From contig KE546967.1 of assembly GCA_000442125.1 (NCBI GenBank), positions 1,674,001 to 1,738,000 on the forward strand: a DNA stretch of 64,000 nucleotides. Reading direction: 5' to 3'. A program made the translations under genes and the position numbers. Under the pieces are notes generated by a model. That model was not told the origin of the DNA, did no database searches, and saw only the letters and a program-made list of their open reading frames with translations. Shown here piece after piece: positions 23,510-32,560 of this stretch (positions are counted from its first letter, which is position 1; each line of letters begins with the position of its first letter). This stretch comes from Opeltia flavorubescens. Taxonomy: Eukaryota > Ascomycota > Lecanoromycetes > Teloschistales > Teloschistaceae.

Positions 23510-24742
23510 ATGCCCATCAATAAACCGACGACTGCTTTTCTGGGTATCCCTACCACAGCCTCCAGCTGGAGTGCTTGTGTTAGCCGGCGACGGCTTTCTT
23601 CCGAAGCGGCAATCGGCGAGGGTACAAGAACACCGCTCCCTAAAGCGGCTCTGCAACAGAAACCCAAATCGCCTTTCTACTTCGACACTGGCTACGCTCT
23701 CTTCGCCAAGAGACCTTCACGGCCTTTTCCACCTCCTTTCTTATCACTACCTTCAGGATCCTTTTCAGATCCATTGAGTACGCATAATCGTAGCCGGGAC
23801 CGCCGGTCATATGTCAATGGGGAGATGATACGAGGAATAACAAACGGAGACGACGCTGTCCTAGTTGGAGAGAACTTCATAGGAGCAAATGACGGGGTAG
23901 GCGCCTGGGCTCACAAGCCTAGGGGTCACGCTGCGTAAAATCATCGGGACCGTCGTCCGTACTGCAAGCTGACCTGACCAGGCTCTGGTCGAGATTGATC
24001 CTTCATTTCTGGGCTCTCGAAGCAGAAAGGGACGCGTCTGTCACTTCAGTCGCTTCTTCCACTATGGAACCGGATCCAATCAGATATTTGCAAACGGCAT
24101 TCGAGCAGACTGTCGAAGCAATGTCTGCCCCAAACGAATGGAAGGGAACCACAACCGCTTGTGGCGCCCAATTACACCACGTTTCCGGGTCAGAAGCTTC
24201 AGAACCCATGCTTTACGTTACAAATCTAGGCGATTCTCAGATTATGGTCTTGCGTCCTGAAACTCAGGAGATTGTGTACAAGACCACCGAGCAATGGCAT
24301 TGGTTCGACTGTCCTCGCCAACTTGGCACCAATAGCCCTGATACTCCAAAAGAAAATGCGGTCATGGACAGAATCAAGATCAAAGAGGACGACGTCGTAT
24401 TGGCAATGTCCGACGGGGTCGTAGACAATCTCTGGGAGCACGAAGTTTTGCAAAATGTTCACGATAGCATTGAAAGCTGGGCACCCAGCAAAACAGATGG
24501 CGAGGATGCATCGGGCGTCATGCTTCACGTGGCGAGGGAGCTGGTAAAAGCTGCGAGGAATGTAGCCGAGGATCCTTACGCGGAGAGCCCTTTCATGGAA
24601 CGCGCTGTAGAGGAAGGGCTAGCAATGGAAGGCGGTAAAAACCCAGATTCCCTAGAATACATGGCATATCACTGAACGCATTACAGGCAAACTCGATGAT
24701 ATCAGTGTTGTGGCAGCGGCATGTCGAAGGCGGAAAGGATGA
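23510..24742 (+). CDS. PTC7: PTC7-type mitochondrial protein phosphatase 2C
   Basis: Predicted 377 aa from exons 23510-23934, 23982-24634 and 24687-24742. PP2C metal-dependent Ser/Thr phosphatase; the yeast homologue acts in mitochondria on the CoQ-synthesis protein Coq7. The N-terminus is rich in Arg/Ser/Ala and lacks acids (WSACVSRRRLSSEAA), consistent with a mitochondrial presequence. Metal-site motifs are GANDGVGAW, TNLGDSQIMV, LAMSDGVVDNLWEHE and the C-terminal GKLDDISVVAA, which appears only after splicing the last intron (24635-24686). Without that splice the frame ends 14 residues later and loses the last metal-binding Asp. Intron 1 (47 nt) joins PRGHA to ALWSRLILHFWALE. The start may lie further upstream. 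Confidence 0.88.
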
Positions 24743-25651
24743 AGCGCCAGAACATAATTATCGCTGTCCTGATCACCATAGTCCATTCACCCAAGGCTGG
24801 CCATCGAAAGTGTTTTGAAGACTGATGATGGCCGTCGTCTCGACATCGCCAGATCGTCTGATTGACGACGCTGAAAGCGGTTCAAGTCCTATGGCTGGTA
24901 ACGTCGTGGCCATAACGGCCGCCATGATCGCGCTTCTTATATGATTCATGATCTGTTCCATCACAGGTCTAACACCAACCATCTTCTCTCAGTGCGGCAA
25001 CTTCAGAACGGAATTCAATGACCATAAGCGACATCGTCCTCCGTGATTGTAGTCCGTCATTGCTGACACCGATACCTCGAACGCATCGATAACCTCATAG
25101 CTATGGCAGAATTCAGCCTCCAATGGTGTGCTTGAAAGGATCTGCACATATAAAGCTCAGCAAAGTTGGTGCCGATGACTTGGACAGATCATAGATATCT
25201 CTAGGTCTAGTGGATTACATGTGCAAACGGATTTAGGAAACATTTACTTTTTAATGGAAGATCAATAGTATACAAAGCAACTTGCATCAGCAACGTTTGA
25301 GTTCAATAGAAAAATCGAGCTCGCAATGTTCGAGAGAGGCACAGGCCTTGCTAGATCTGGGCCCTTCGAGAGCAACATGTCGTGGTATCGACCTACTCAA
25401 TCAGACGATTTGCTTCTGTTGCTAGGGGAGCTTAATGATTGACCTCAGACTCCAACGGTAAGTAAGACTGCCATCTGAACAGGCGACGCGTATTGATACA
25501 AATCAGTACGAAAGGGGTTTACATTTGCATCGGTAACGGGATAGAAAGCTTATTTTCGATTGTTGATACTCTATGAAACAGATGAATGCATTATACTCGG
25601 AACAACTTCAAATAGTAAATTACAAAAATCACCTATTTGAACATCGAACAT
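24743..25651. other. Intergenic between convergent genes
   Basis: About 900 bp holding 3' ends. Small open frames only; no gene, RNA or repeat recognised. Confidence 0.4.
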
Positions 25652-26819
25652 TCAATCCCGAGTAATCTCTTGCGGATTGGAAGTCGTGGTCTCGTCTTCC
25701 GGCAATGGAGGAGCGGGCACGTGAGTAGCCCAGTAAAGCCGTGAATCGCAATAGTAATCCCACCACAGGGCGTTATAGGCCTCGTTCACGGGTTTCCAGG
25801 CGATCTTCATGATGTCGTTCAAGTTGGTGAGCCAGAGGCAGAGATCCAAGTGAAGAGATAAAGCCCAAAGCGGGATCTTTAGTAGCCAGAAGACTCTGGT
25901 GATGAGACCATGAGGACTGTTTGGCAGTCCGCAGATGCTTCCATTATGCTCCACGGCGAGACCCGCCCTCCGGATGGAGGACACATCCAGTACACGCCCT
26001 TTGATTAAAGAGAGCCCTATTTGATGTCAACAAGAGCGGCCTCGATATGCAAAGCTGGCCCTACCTACTACCGATCTCGCTGACATAGAACTGCTTTGAG
26101 TCTCGGCTCCACAAAAGGCCATCAATGTATGGTTCTGCTCCCACGGAAAAGTATGCAATGGTTCCTGTTCTCACGAACACATCCTTATAAGGTCGAGGAC
26201 ACAGGGAGCATTGACATCGATCGCAGCCAGTAATATCCTTATGCTCTCTCGTGGTATCGATTCCGCAGTGCGTACAGATCCAGCGCCGACTCATAAACCA
26301 TTGTCTGCGTCGATAGTGATACCTCGGCCCCCAAGAAATGTTGAACGGATGTCGGGTGCAGAATCTCTGCGCTGGGTCACGTTGTACAGGCCTCGTGTCC
26401 AGGATGGAGGAAAGCATAATCGCGCGGAAGTTTATTGGGCCCACGAACTGATCAATCGGACGCTTTCGTTTGCAAAGAGTACAAAGAAGGGTTGCTGGCC
26501 ATTTGTCACGTTGAAGTTGCCCAAGCCAGTCGGTTTCAAGGCGGCACATGATGGTCCATTTTTCGCATCGAGAGAAGGAGGTTGAGTCAGGACCTTCCAG
26601 CTGCCTGAACCGTCGGCTAGTGTTTTTGAGAAATATGGCGGTGATGGCATCTGAACGCTCCATGATCGAATACAGAATCTCATTCGGAAGGAGCTCCAGC
26701 GGTGATGGTCGAGGCGGTATTACTGGAGCTATTGCTCTCATTAAAGGGGACAGCGGACAATGATAGAGGAATCCCCAAGGGAAAATATGTGAGAATGTCA
26801 GGATTTTGGAGCCGAACAT
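25652..26819 (-). CDS. F-box protein with cysteine-rich segment
   Basis: Predicted 370 aa from exons 26819-26072 and 26016-25652. F-box near residues 35-75 (PLELLPNEILYSIMERSD...FLKNTSRRFRQL), the usual Skp1-binding module of SCF ubiquitin ligases in fungi. A cysteine-rich stretch follows (LLCTLCKRKRPIDQF, then WICTHCGIDTT and CDRCQCSLCPRP), possibly metal binding and seen in fungal F-box proteins of this type. The 55-nt intron (26017-26071, GTAGTA to ATAG) joins YVSEIG to LSLIKGR and opens a C-terminal part with hydrophobic helices (LITRVFWLLKIPLWALSL). The ATG at 26819 has A at -3; ATGs at 26921 and 26741 are alternatives. Substrate unknown. Confidence 0.75.
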
Positions 26820-27741
26820 CTTTGATGCACAGATTGTAGGAAAGAATTCTTTGTTTGATAAATCTGGACGCAAGGTTCTGTTTGTTGTTGATAGTGAGTC
26901 ATGTTTGTATAGGTCCAGCATATATGAACGAAGCAAAGATGTGTCAGAATCTTGATTAGATTTGATAATCTTGTTTCAAGTTCTTTGCAGATTGCCATGA
27001 GGACTCCGAGTGTAGCAAAGATGATTAACGTGTTTTCGCTACAAAGCAACCGCCATAGGCGTAGAAAGAGAACCACCATGCATGGCCATCTCGTTACCAG
27101 TTACATATTTTCAACCATTTCAAGGTGCCCGATTGTGTTTTCGTGGAATCGGTGTGTCGATTTGGTCTGCCGTTGATGTACAGGCAACAAGCATTCGATC
27201 TTTGGGTGTCCTCTCATGGCTGCTAGGTGCTATATTGATATGTCTATGGCTAACAAAACATGTAGGTGAATTGAGGGAGAAATTTTGCTGGCTATAGTTT
27301 AATAGCTGGTGGAGGAGATAAGACGAAAACTATCAATAGCGCTCAGCTACATTGTTACTCGTCGGAACTATTTCGAGAGCTGGTTGATGAAAGGATGGTG
27401 TTTATCTGGGGTTGCCAAGGCTTCTTTTCATTTGGAGCAACCCTGTACAACATAACCTCGTATGTAAGGGCAGGAGCCTTCTATTGGCCGTACGCATAGG
27501 CGAATTGCAGTAAGACAAGGCAGCTCATAATATGTAGAAGGTAGGTCGTCATGCAACTGACATCTAGGCTGCATATTACGCATACCTGTGATCTAAGCCT
27601 CTATCTTGAGGTCACTGCCTCACTTCACGATGGATAGCTACAGCAGCGGTATTTTCTCAATGATAAATTCCTAAGAAGTAGTGTGCTATTCCTTTCACTA
27701 GTGAGTTGCAGCAAAAAGCTTTCTCTTATCTTTTGCCCATA
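26820..27741. other. Divergent intergenic region, F-box / CorA-like
   Basis: About 920 bp with short open frames on both strands and no recognised gene. Holds both promoters. Confidence 0.4.
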
Positions 27742-29436
27742 ATGTCGACATCCTTTTCTACATATCGCGACGCAATTTCTCGTTCTTCTTTGACACATTG
27801 GCCGGAGCTATCTTGGCTTTCTCGATTCCTTCAAACGCCCAAGCCTGCTAGCGGCGACGAAACTTCTGCCAAAATCTTTGACCTTGTTGACGACCGTCTT
27901 CTTGAATCCAACGACGTCGATACAGCGGCCTCATTGTCGCAGGCTCTTGAGTCTCAAGTACCTGATTCACGCTTGCGCTTGGTGTTGGTTGGCCATGGCG
28001 ATAGCTGGGATGTGGATCGCGACATGTTGGACGTTGTCTGTAACAAATACGACGTAGATCCTCGGTTTTTGGCAAAGCATCTGGATTATCCCACCATTCG
28101 TTGCGAGAAACATTGCCCCTCGCATCTTCGCCATGCGGTGCAGAGCGCCGATGACGACTTCCTCCTGAATGGCTATTCTTGGGATCTTGGCGGAGAGATT
28201 ATGTCTCATTTGTCTTTGCAGCTGGGATCTTGCTTCTTTTTTGCCTACGCTTCAGAATGTTTGTCTCTTATGGTCCTTCAAGAAGATCTTAGAGTCACTC
28301 GTGGGTGACCCTATTCCAAGAACTGATCATCATTTGATATGTGAGCAGTGCTCCTCTTCGTCCGCGCACCCCAAAGCGAGCTCGTAGCTACTTCACGAGT
28401 CTTCTTTCACTATCCGTATGTCGGTAATACCGCCTTATCTTTTCTCAATACCCAACCGCCAAAGTCTCTTTATGAGCTCCTCATACGATCCTTGCCTGAA
28501 CTTGCTCTGCCAAAAAAGAAGCAGCAAGGTTATGCTATAGCTAAAGTGGTAGCAACGTATTTCAATAATCTAGCAGAATGCTGCAAAGCGGATTACCGCC
28601 GGAATATAGCGCCTAGAGCACTCAAGAGCATTGATATTCTTCGAACAGAACCAGACACTCTACTTGACGTAACCCGTCAATTCGTAACTTTACGGCAAGA
28701 AGTTGAAGCCTTTAACGATAAATTTCATGCATATACATGCAACATGGGTCGTGGCAAAGAAACCTGCAGTCTACTATCCCAATTGACAGAGGAATCACAA
28801 CGCCTTTTATCTTTTTGGCACAATCAAGACAGGTCTTCCGAGTCCGAGGATCTTAGGCGATTGATACAAGCACAAGTCGATGAAACGAAACAAGCGAAGA
28901 AGACCTCGGCCGAACTCGGACGCTTGAGCCAGCTAGCATACATATTCCTTCCCCTGCAATTGACGACCTCCGCAATGGGAATGAATCTGAAAGATTTCGG
29001 AACCGGAACCATTGAGATGAGGACATTTCTACTCATGTTTGGGGCAATCGCTGCTTTGTCTCTTGTGCCATTGTTATACCCACTCATATCTAAGCTCATA
29101 AATGACAGAATACCGCAGATGATCGCTATGATGAAATACTCGCGTCGAGCGGGTTTCCTCTTTGGATTATTTTGTCTGTTCCATCGCCGCGAGACTAACG
29201 ACAGTCTCTTGCAATGTGGTATCAAGTGGGACTTGGATTCTTTTGAAGGTCGTCAGGGCAAAAGGCCGGGGGACAATTTTTATGTGACTGATCAGCGTGA
29301 TAAGCTATCTACTTCTTTGAAGAAGCAATGGCTTGTTGGCTTCCCTCGCTTCTGGCAGAAGGTATGCGATGAAATATTCAACATCATTGATGCGCCGAGA
29401 TGGGGTGGTAAGGATACAGGTCTCCATACCGCATGA
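27742..29436 (+). CDS. CorA-like magnesium transporter family protein
   Basis: Predicted 548 aa from exons 27742-28300 and 28349-29436. The long cytosolic N-terminal half resembles fungal CorA-like proteins. Near residues 380-440 come two membrane segments: LAYIFLPLQLTTSAMGMNL, with the GMN motif that ends the first CorA helix, and TFLLMFGAIAALSLVPLLYP. The 48-nt intron 28301-28348 (GTGGGT to GCAG) splits a Leu codon (ACT C/TG CTC). A coiled-coil-like helical segment precedes the membrane part, as in the CorA stalk. The C-terminal tail after the second helix is unusually long (about 110 residues). In fungi many such proteins are of unproven transport activity, so Mg2+ transport is inference. 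Confidence 0.82.
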
Positions 29437-30392
29437 GAGCGATTCTGGAGGGTTGATGACGAAAGTCATTTGCGACAGAGGGTGAGGTACTGTTGCAGTG
29501 CTGTCATTCAATAACACATTGTAGACTCGTCGAGAACGGCTACTATACCTTCAATCAGCGCATCCCTTACAGCATATATATTTGCCTAGATGTTAGTCAA
29601 ATCATCGATGTCTGGTCCCTCCGAAACTGCTGAGAATCTTTCATTTTTTCATCTTCTCTTCCATTGGACCAGTCAAGGTGAATCCGACCCCATAGGACAA
29701 GATTACTGTCGTCCAGCCTCGTCTAAATTATATTGATCGACTTGATGACCGGTCTGAATACTCTATTACCACACTTGAGAAGTTGATCATTGGTGTGGTA
29801 TGTCTGCAAATGAGAGATGACTCGTTGTGTGACCCCTGGCGATTCCAAACTTGTAAAGTGAAGCTTACACGCTTGCCACAATGACTTCCCACTCCGTAGT
29901 TGCTCCCGTACTCCCAAGATATGGCACTCCTTTCAGAATTGGATATTTACTGAACCACACCCCCCAAACCGACGATCACAAAATGCAGACATTGGTCATT
30001 AGTAAAAGGCTTTAGTGTTCCATGAGATGCTAGTTCGAAAAAGGGGGACTCCAAGTTCCATAGAAATGGGAGTCCTGAGTTGAAGTTCCTGGAAGGTGGT
30101 GCAACTGCTGTTTCTCATCGCATAGAATGCTGCTTTCATGATAGAATGTGAAGTCGGAGAGACCAGAAGAGTAGTATTGAGCTTTGCCCTCTCCAGACGA
30201 GCTACAATCATCTAGAGTCTTGTCGATATCTCGGAAGGCAGAGGTCTCCTTCATTCCTTCGAGGTAACGTGACACAAGCACGTGACCTTCAATCCGTCAG
30301 CATCCCGACGATGAATGAAAAAGGGATGAATTTACACATCTCGAAGGGACAAGATCATTATGACCGGGCAGTCTTAACAGGATATGTAATGG
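29437..30392. other. Intergenic upstream of tRNA-Lys
   Basis: About 950 bp, no supported gene. Short open frames only. Confidence 0.4.
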
Positions 30393-30401
30393 TATAAAAA
30401 A
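30393..30401 (+). promoter_or_regulatory. TATA element upstream of tRNA-Lys (plus strand)
   Basis: TATAAAAAA lies 19-27 bp before the first tRNA base, a position where fungal Pol III genes often carry a TATA box for TFIIIB. It argues that the downstream tRNA gene is transcribed. Confidence 0.6.
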
Positions 30402-30457
30402 TTCTTGCTCCCAAGAAAAGCCCGGCTAGCTCAATTGGTTAGAGCATTCGACTCTTA

Positions 30458-30463
30458 CCAGTC
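30458..30463 (+). other. 6-nt insertion at the canonical tRNA intron site (37/38)
   Basis: CCAGTC lies between A37 and A38 of the anticodon loop; taking it out restores a seven-base loop closed by a perfect five-pair stem. If real it is an exceptionally short substrate for the tRNA splicing endonuclease. Confidence 0.7.
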
Positions 30464-30478
30464 ATCGAAAGGTTCTGG

Positions 30479-30530
30479 GTATGTTGACACTCACAAAACT
30501 CACAGCAGATCTCAGCTAACGATTCAACAG
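30479..30530 (+). other. Spliceosome-type intron inside tRNA-Lys, between positions 52 and 53
   Basis: 52 nt with donor GTATGT, branch motif GCTAAC with its A 11 nt from the end, and acceptor CAACAG. These match the mRNA introns of the neighbouring genes in motif and length. The flanks join as CTGG/G to remake the T stem. No run of four T occurs inside, so Pol III would not stop early. No self-splicing or bulge-helix-bulge structure is evident. Confidence 0.85.
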
Positions 30531-30559
30531 GTTCGAGTCCCAGGTCGGGCTAGGATTGG

Positions 30560-30565
30560 TTTTTT
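30560..30565 (+). terminator. Pol III terminator of tRNA-Lys (plus strand)
   Basis: Run of six T, nine bases after the discriminator base. Confidence 0.8.
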
Positions 30566-31895
30566 GGCTTTGGTTTTGGCTTTGACTTTTGTTGAATGAG
30601 ATTTTGCTACAGATATGTTGTAGGTAGGAGTCGATACATCGACTTATGGAGAACAAGGGGCATGGTCACAATTGGATTAAGCTTAAAGCAAACGCGTCTA
30701 GACGCCAAACTTACTTTGACGTCTTCTCATCTAGACTGTTAGTTATTAGTATCACTTGCTCCTGATCCTCGGCTAATGTATTGTTGTTGTCCTTGCCGTC
30801 GTCCATCTATATTGGTGCTACTTACGCTGTCCTTCGACGACTCGAGCCCGCCTTCATATATCCCAGCTGGCAGGTCAGCACTCGACCTACGGAATGGATT
30901 GGTATGGATAGAGATGCTCGAATCGCAGGTTGCTCATGCCAACGCCAGACCAACATTTCGATAATCTGGGGCCTTAGGATCGAGCCTTGCAAGGAAATGC
31001 TATGTCATTCTCTACGTTTTTGGAGCAAAGAAATATCATGGCCACGGATGAAACAATGAAACGCAAACAACCTGGTCTCTTCTTCCAGTGGACTTACAGC
31101 ATTACTACCAACCGCACTGGCGTGACTGATTTCAACGGCGGCCCCATTTGCCGACTCTTTGAACGATGTCCGTATCGATTGTGTCTATGTCAACGTTGCT
31201 GCTCGGAAAGATGTTCTTCGGCCAAATGGCTCTGGAGCGTCTCGCTGGAAAGCATACAAGAATGACTGAGTAGCATAGCTTGCTCCAGAGTGGCTGTGCT
31301 GGTTCGAACAGTCCGTGACCGTCACATCCCCGAAAGCAGAATCCTTTTCGCGGGTCCTGATGTCCTCTAACAACTTGATATCTTGAAAGGTATCAGACTC
31401 GTCAAGCCTTCCCTCCAACGCTCTATGACTCGCGAGATATTTCGGGTTTTCTCTGGCATGGGTTGTCCTAATGGAATTTTCTGCTTCGAATGCTTTGATT
31501 CACGTGTCTGTCTTTTTGGTTTTTATGTTTCCAGGTTCCGTATTCACACATGTATCGCTCTTGCGAACTCCTTGGTCTTGCTTTGTATCTTTCGTGTCCA
31601 TGCTTTACAGTTTGTTCTGTTCTCATTGGAGATATTTATCCGTGTAACAAACAAAATATCAGTAATTCGTACAGATCTTGTCTTTGATAACAATTTTCGA
31701 ATATCGTGCTGCAAAATACCTGAAGACCAGAAAGGTAGTCGTGGTTGAAGTATGCCACAATTTCCACGTACATGCTTGGCCAGTACCCCTTTTACTCAGG
31801 GGTTGTACTTTCCATCACGAACCTTCATCCGAGGATCAATGAGATATTCCCCCACACTTATCATCATTCCAGATTGACCCAAGAACTTCAATAGC
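30566..31895. other. Intergenic between the two tRNA-Lys genes
   Basis: About 1.3 kb between convergent tRNA genes. I see no gene, further tRNA, or clear transposon. Short open frames only. Confidence 0.4.
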
Positions 31896-31901
31896 AAAAA
31901 A
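31896..31901 (-). terminator. Pol III terminator of tRNA-Lys (minus strand)
   Basis: Six T on the minus strand, starting two bases after the discriminator base. Confidence 0.8.
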
Positions 31902-31938
31902 GAGCCGAAGGCGGGGCTCGAACCCGCGACCTTGAGGT

Positions 31939-31946
31939 TTCTATAA
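31939..31946 (-). other. 8-nt insertion at the canonical tRNA intron site (37/38)
   Basis: TTATAGAA between A37 and A38 of the anticodon loop of the minus-strand tRNA-Lys. Removing it restores a seven-base loop with anticodon CTT. Confidence 0.65.
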
Positions 31947-31957
31947 TAAGAGCCACA

Positions 31958-32009
31958 CTGGAGAAGTTGTCAGAGTTTTGAATTTTCTATTTGGAAGGGG
32001 ATGAAGTAC
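31958..32009 (-). other. Spliceosome-type intron between D stem and anticodon stem of tRNA-Lys (26/27)
   Basis: 52 nt with donor GTACTT (weaker), branch motif TCTGAC with its A about 13 nt from the end, acceptor CTCCAG preceded by a pyrimidine-rich stretch. Removal places base 26 next to the anticodon stem. No run of four T inside. Confidence 0.78.
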
Positions 32010-32018
32010 CGCTCTACC

Positions 32019-32069
32019 CTGGAATAGTGTCAGTATTTGCGTGCTTGAGCACTGGAAACCAATACTCAC
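32019..32069 (-). other. Spliceosome-type intron in the D loop of tRNA-Lys (17/18)
   Basis: 51 nt with donor GTGAGT, branch motif ACTGAC with its A about 12 nt from the end, acceptor TTCCAG. Removal joins AATC to GGTA and gives the standard D loop between GCTC and GAGC. No run of four T inside. A small hairpin (GTGC-TCAA-GCAC) lies in its middle. Confidence 0.85.
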
Positions 32070-32114
32070 GATTGAGCTACCCCGGCTTAATTGAGATCGA
32101 ATTCGAAAAAGCAA

Positions 32115-32122
32115 TATATAAA
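32115..32122 (-). promoter_or_regulatory. TATA element upstream of tRNA-Lys (minus strand)
   Basis: TTTATATA on the minus strand (TATATAAA on plus), 29-36 bp before the first tRNA base, comparable to the element before the plus-strand tRNA-Lys. Confidence 0.55.
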
Positions 32123-32560
32123 CGCAAAAAAAGTTTTCTTTTTCAATATTCTTCTACTATACCGAATTCGGCCTACAGTATCGTAAAGCACAAATACTTT
32201 CTTATAGCAATCGATGTATATGTATTCGCGCTCTTTCTACCCGAAATGCCTCATACAGAATCGATAATGCAATAAATGATGATAATATTAACAGCAATCA
32301 TTTTCATACTGTATCAATGCTCAAAGAAATCCTTGATATACCAGTCCCATTGACATCCTCTACCAAAAATATAATAAACATCTACCTAATCTCCCCAGAC
32401 CATCAAAACTTCCCCAATTTTCGCCTAGCAGCATGCGAGTCGATGTGACGGGCAGGGATATCAACGCCCTGGGCAATCAGGCTCGCATGGTGCGGATACG
32501 TCCATCGATTGTAACATGACGACAGCCAACCCTTCCACGACAACCCTTTACCACGAGTTT
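32123..32560. other. Intergenic
   Basis: About 440 bp of AT-rich sequence; no feature recognised. Confidence 0.4.

Larger units (their letters stand above)
30420..30551 (+). tRNA. tRNA-Lys(CUU) interrupted by a spliceosome-type intron in the T stem
   Basis: After removal of 30458-30463 and 30479-30530 the gene folds into a full 74-nt cloverleaf. Acceptor stem GCCCGGC / GTCGGGC pairs throughout (one G-U). D stem GCTC/GAGC with loop AATTGGTTA. Anticodon stem TTCGA/TCGAA pairs perfectly and encloses a loop with anticodon CTT. Variable loop AGGTT, T stem CTGGG/CCCAG, T loop TTCGAGT, discriminator T. The A box TAGCTCAATTGG is intact and the B box GGTTCGAGTCC stays intact because the insertion ends in G. 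Without removing 30479-30530 the T stem cannot form. Convergent with the second tRNA-Lys gene 1.35 kb away. Confidence 0.9.
31903..32086 (-). tRNA. tRNA-Lys(CUU) interrupted by two spliceosome-type introns
   Basis: After removing 32019-32069, 31958-32009 and 31939-31946 a 73-nt tRNA remains. Acceptor stem GCCGGGG/CTTCGGC pairs throughout (two G-U). D arm GCTC-AATCGGTA-GAGC is the canonical form. Base 26 is G. Anticodon stem TGTGG/CCTCA pairs except one central T-T, with anticodon CTT. Variable loop AGGTC, T arm GCGGG-TTCGAGC-CCCGC perfect, discriminator T. The B box GGTTCGAGCCC is intact; the A box TAGCTCAATCGT differs from consensus only at its last base because the intron starts there with GT. 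TATA element and T6 terminator flank it. Different in sequence from the plus-strand gene, so not a recent copy. Confidence 0.88.

Noticed and set aside
30420-30551. One long conventional anticodon-loop intron in the plus-strand tRNA-Lys instead of two inserts
   Set aside because: If everything from 37/38 to before TTCGAGT were one intron, the base run before the T loop (ACAGG) could not pair with CCCAG, and the perfect TCGAA half of the anticodon stem would be lost.
29437-32560. The three tRNA inserts as copies of one mobile introner-like element
   Set aside because: They share length and splice motifs but no internal sequence, and lack terminal repeats or target duplications.
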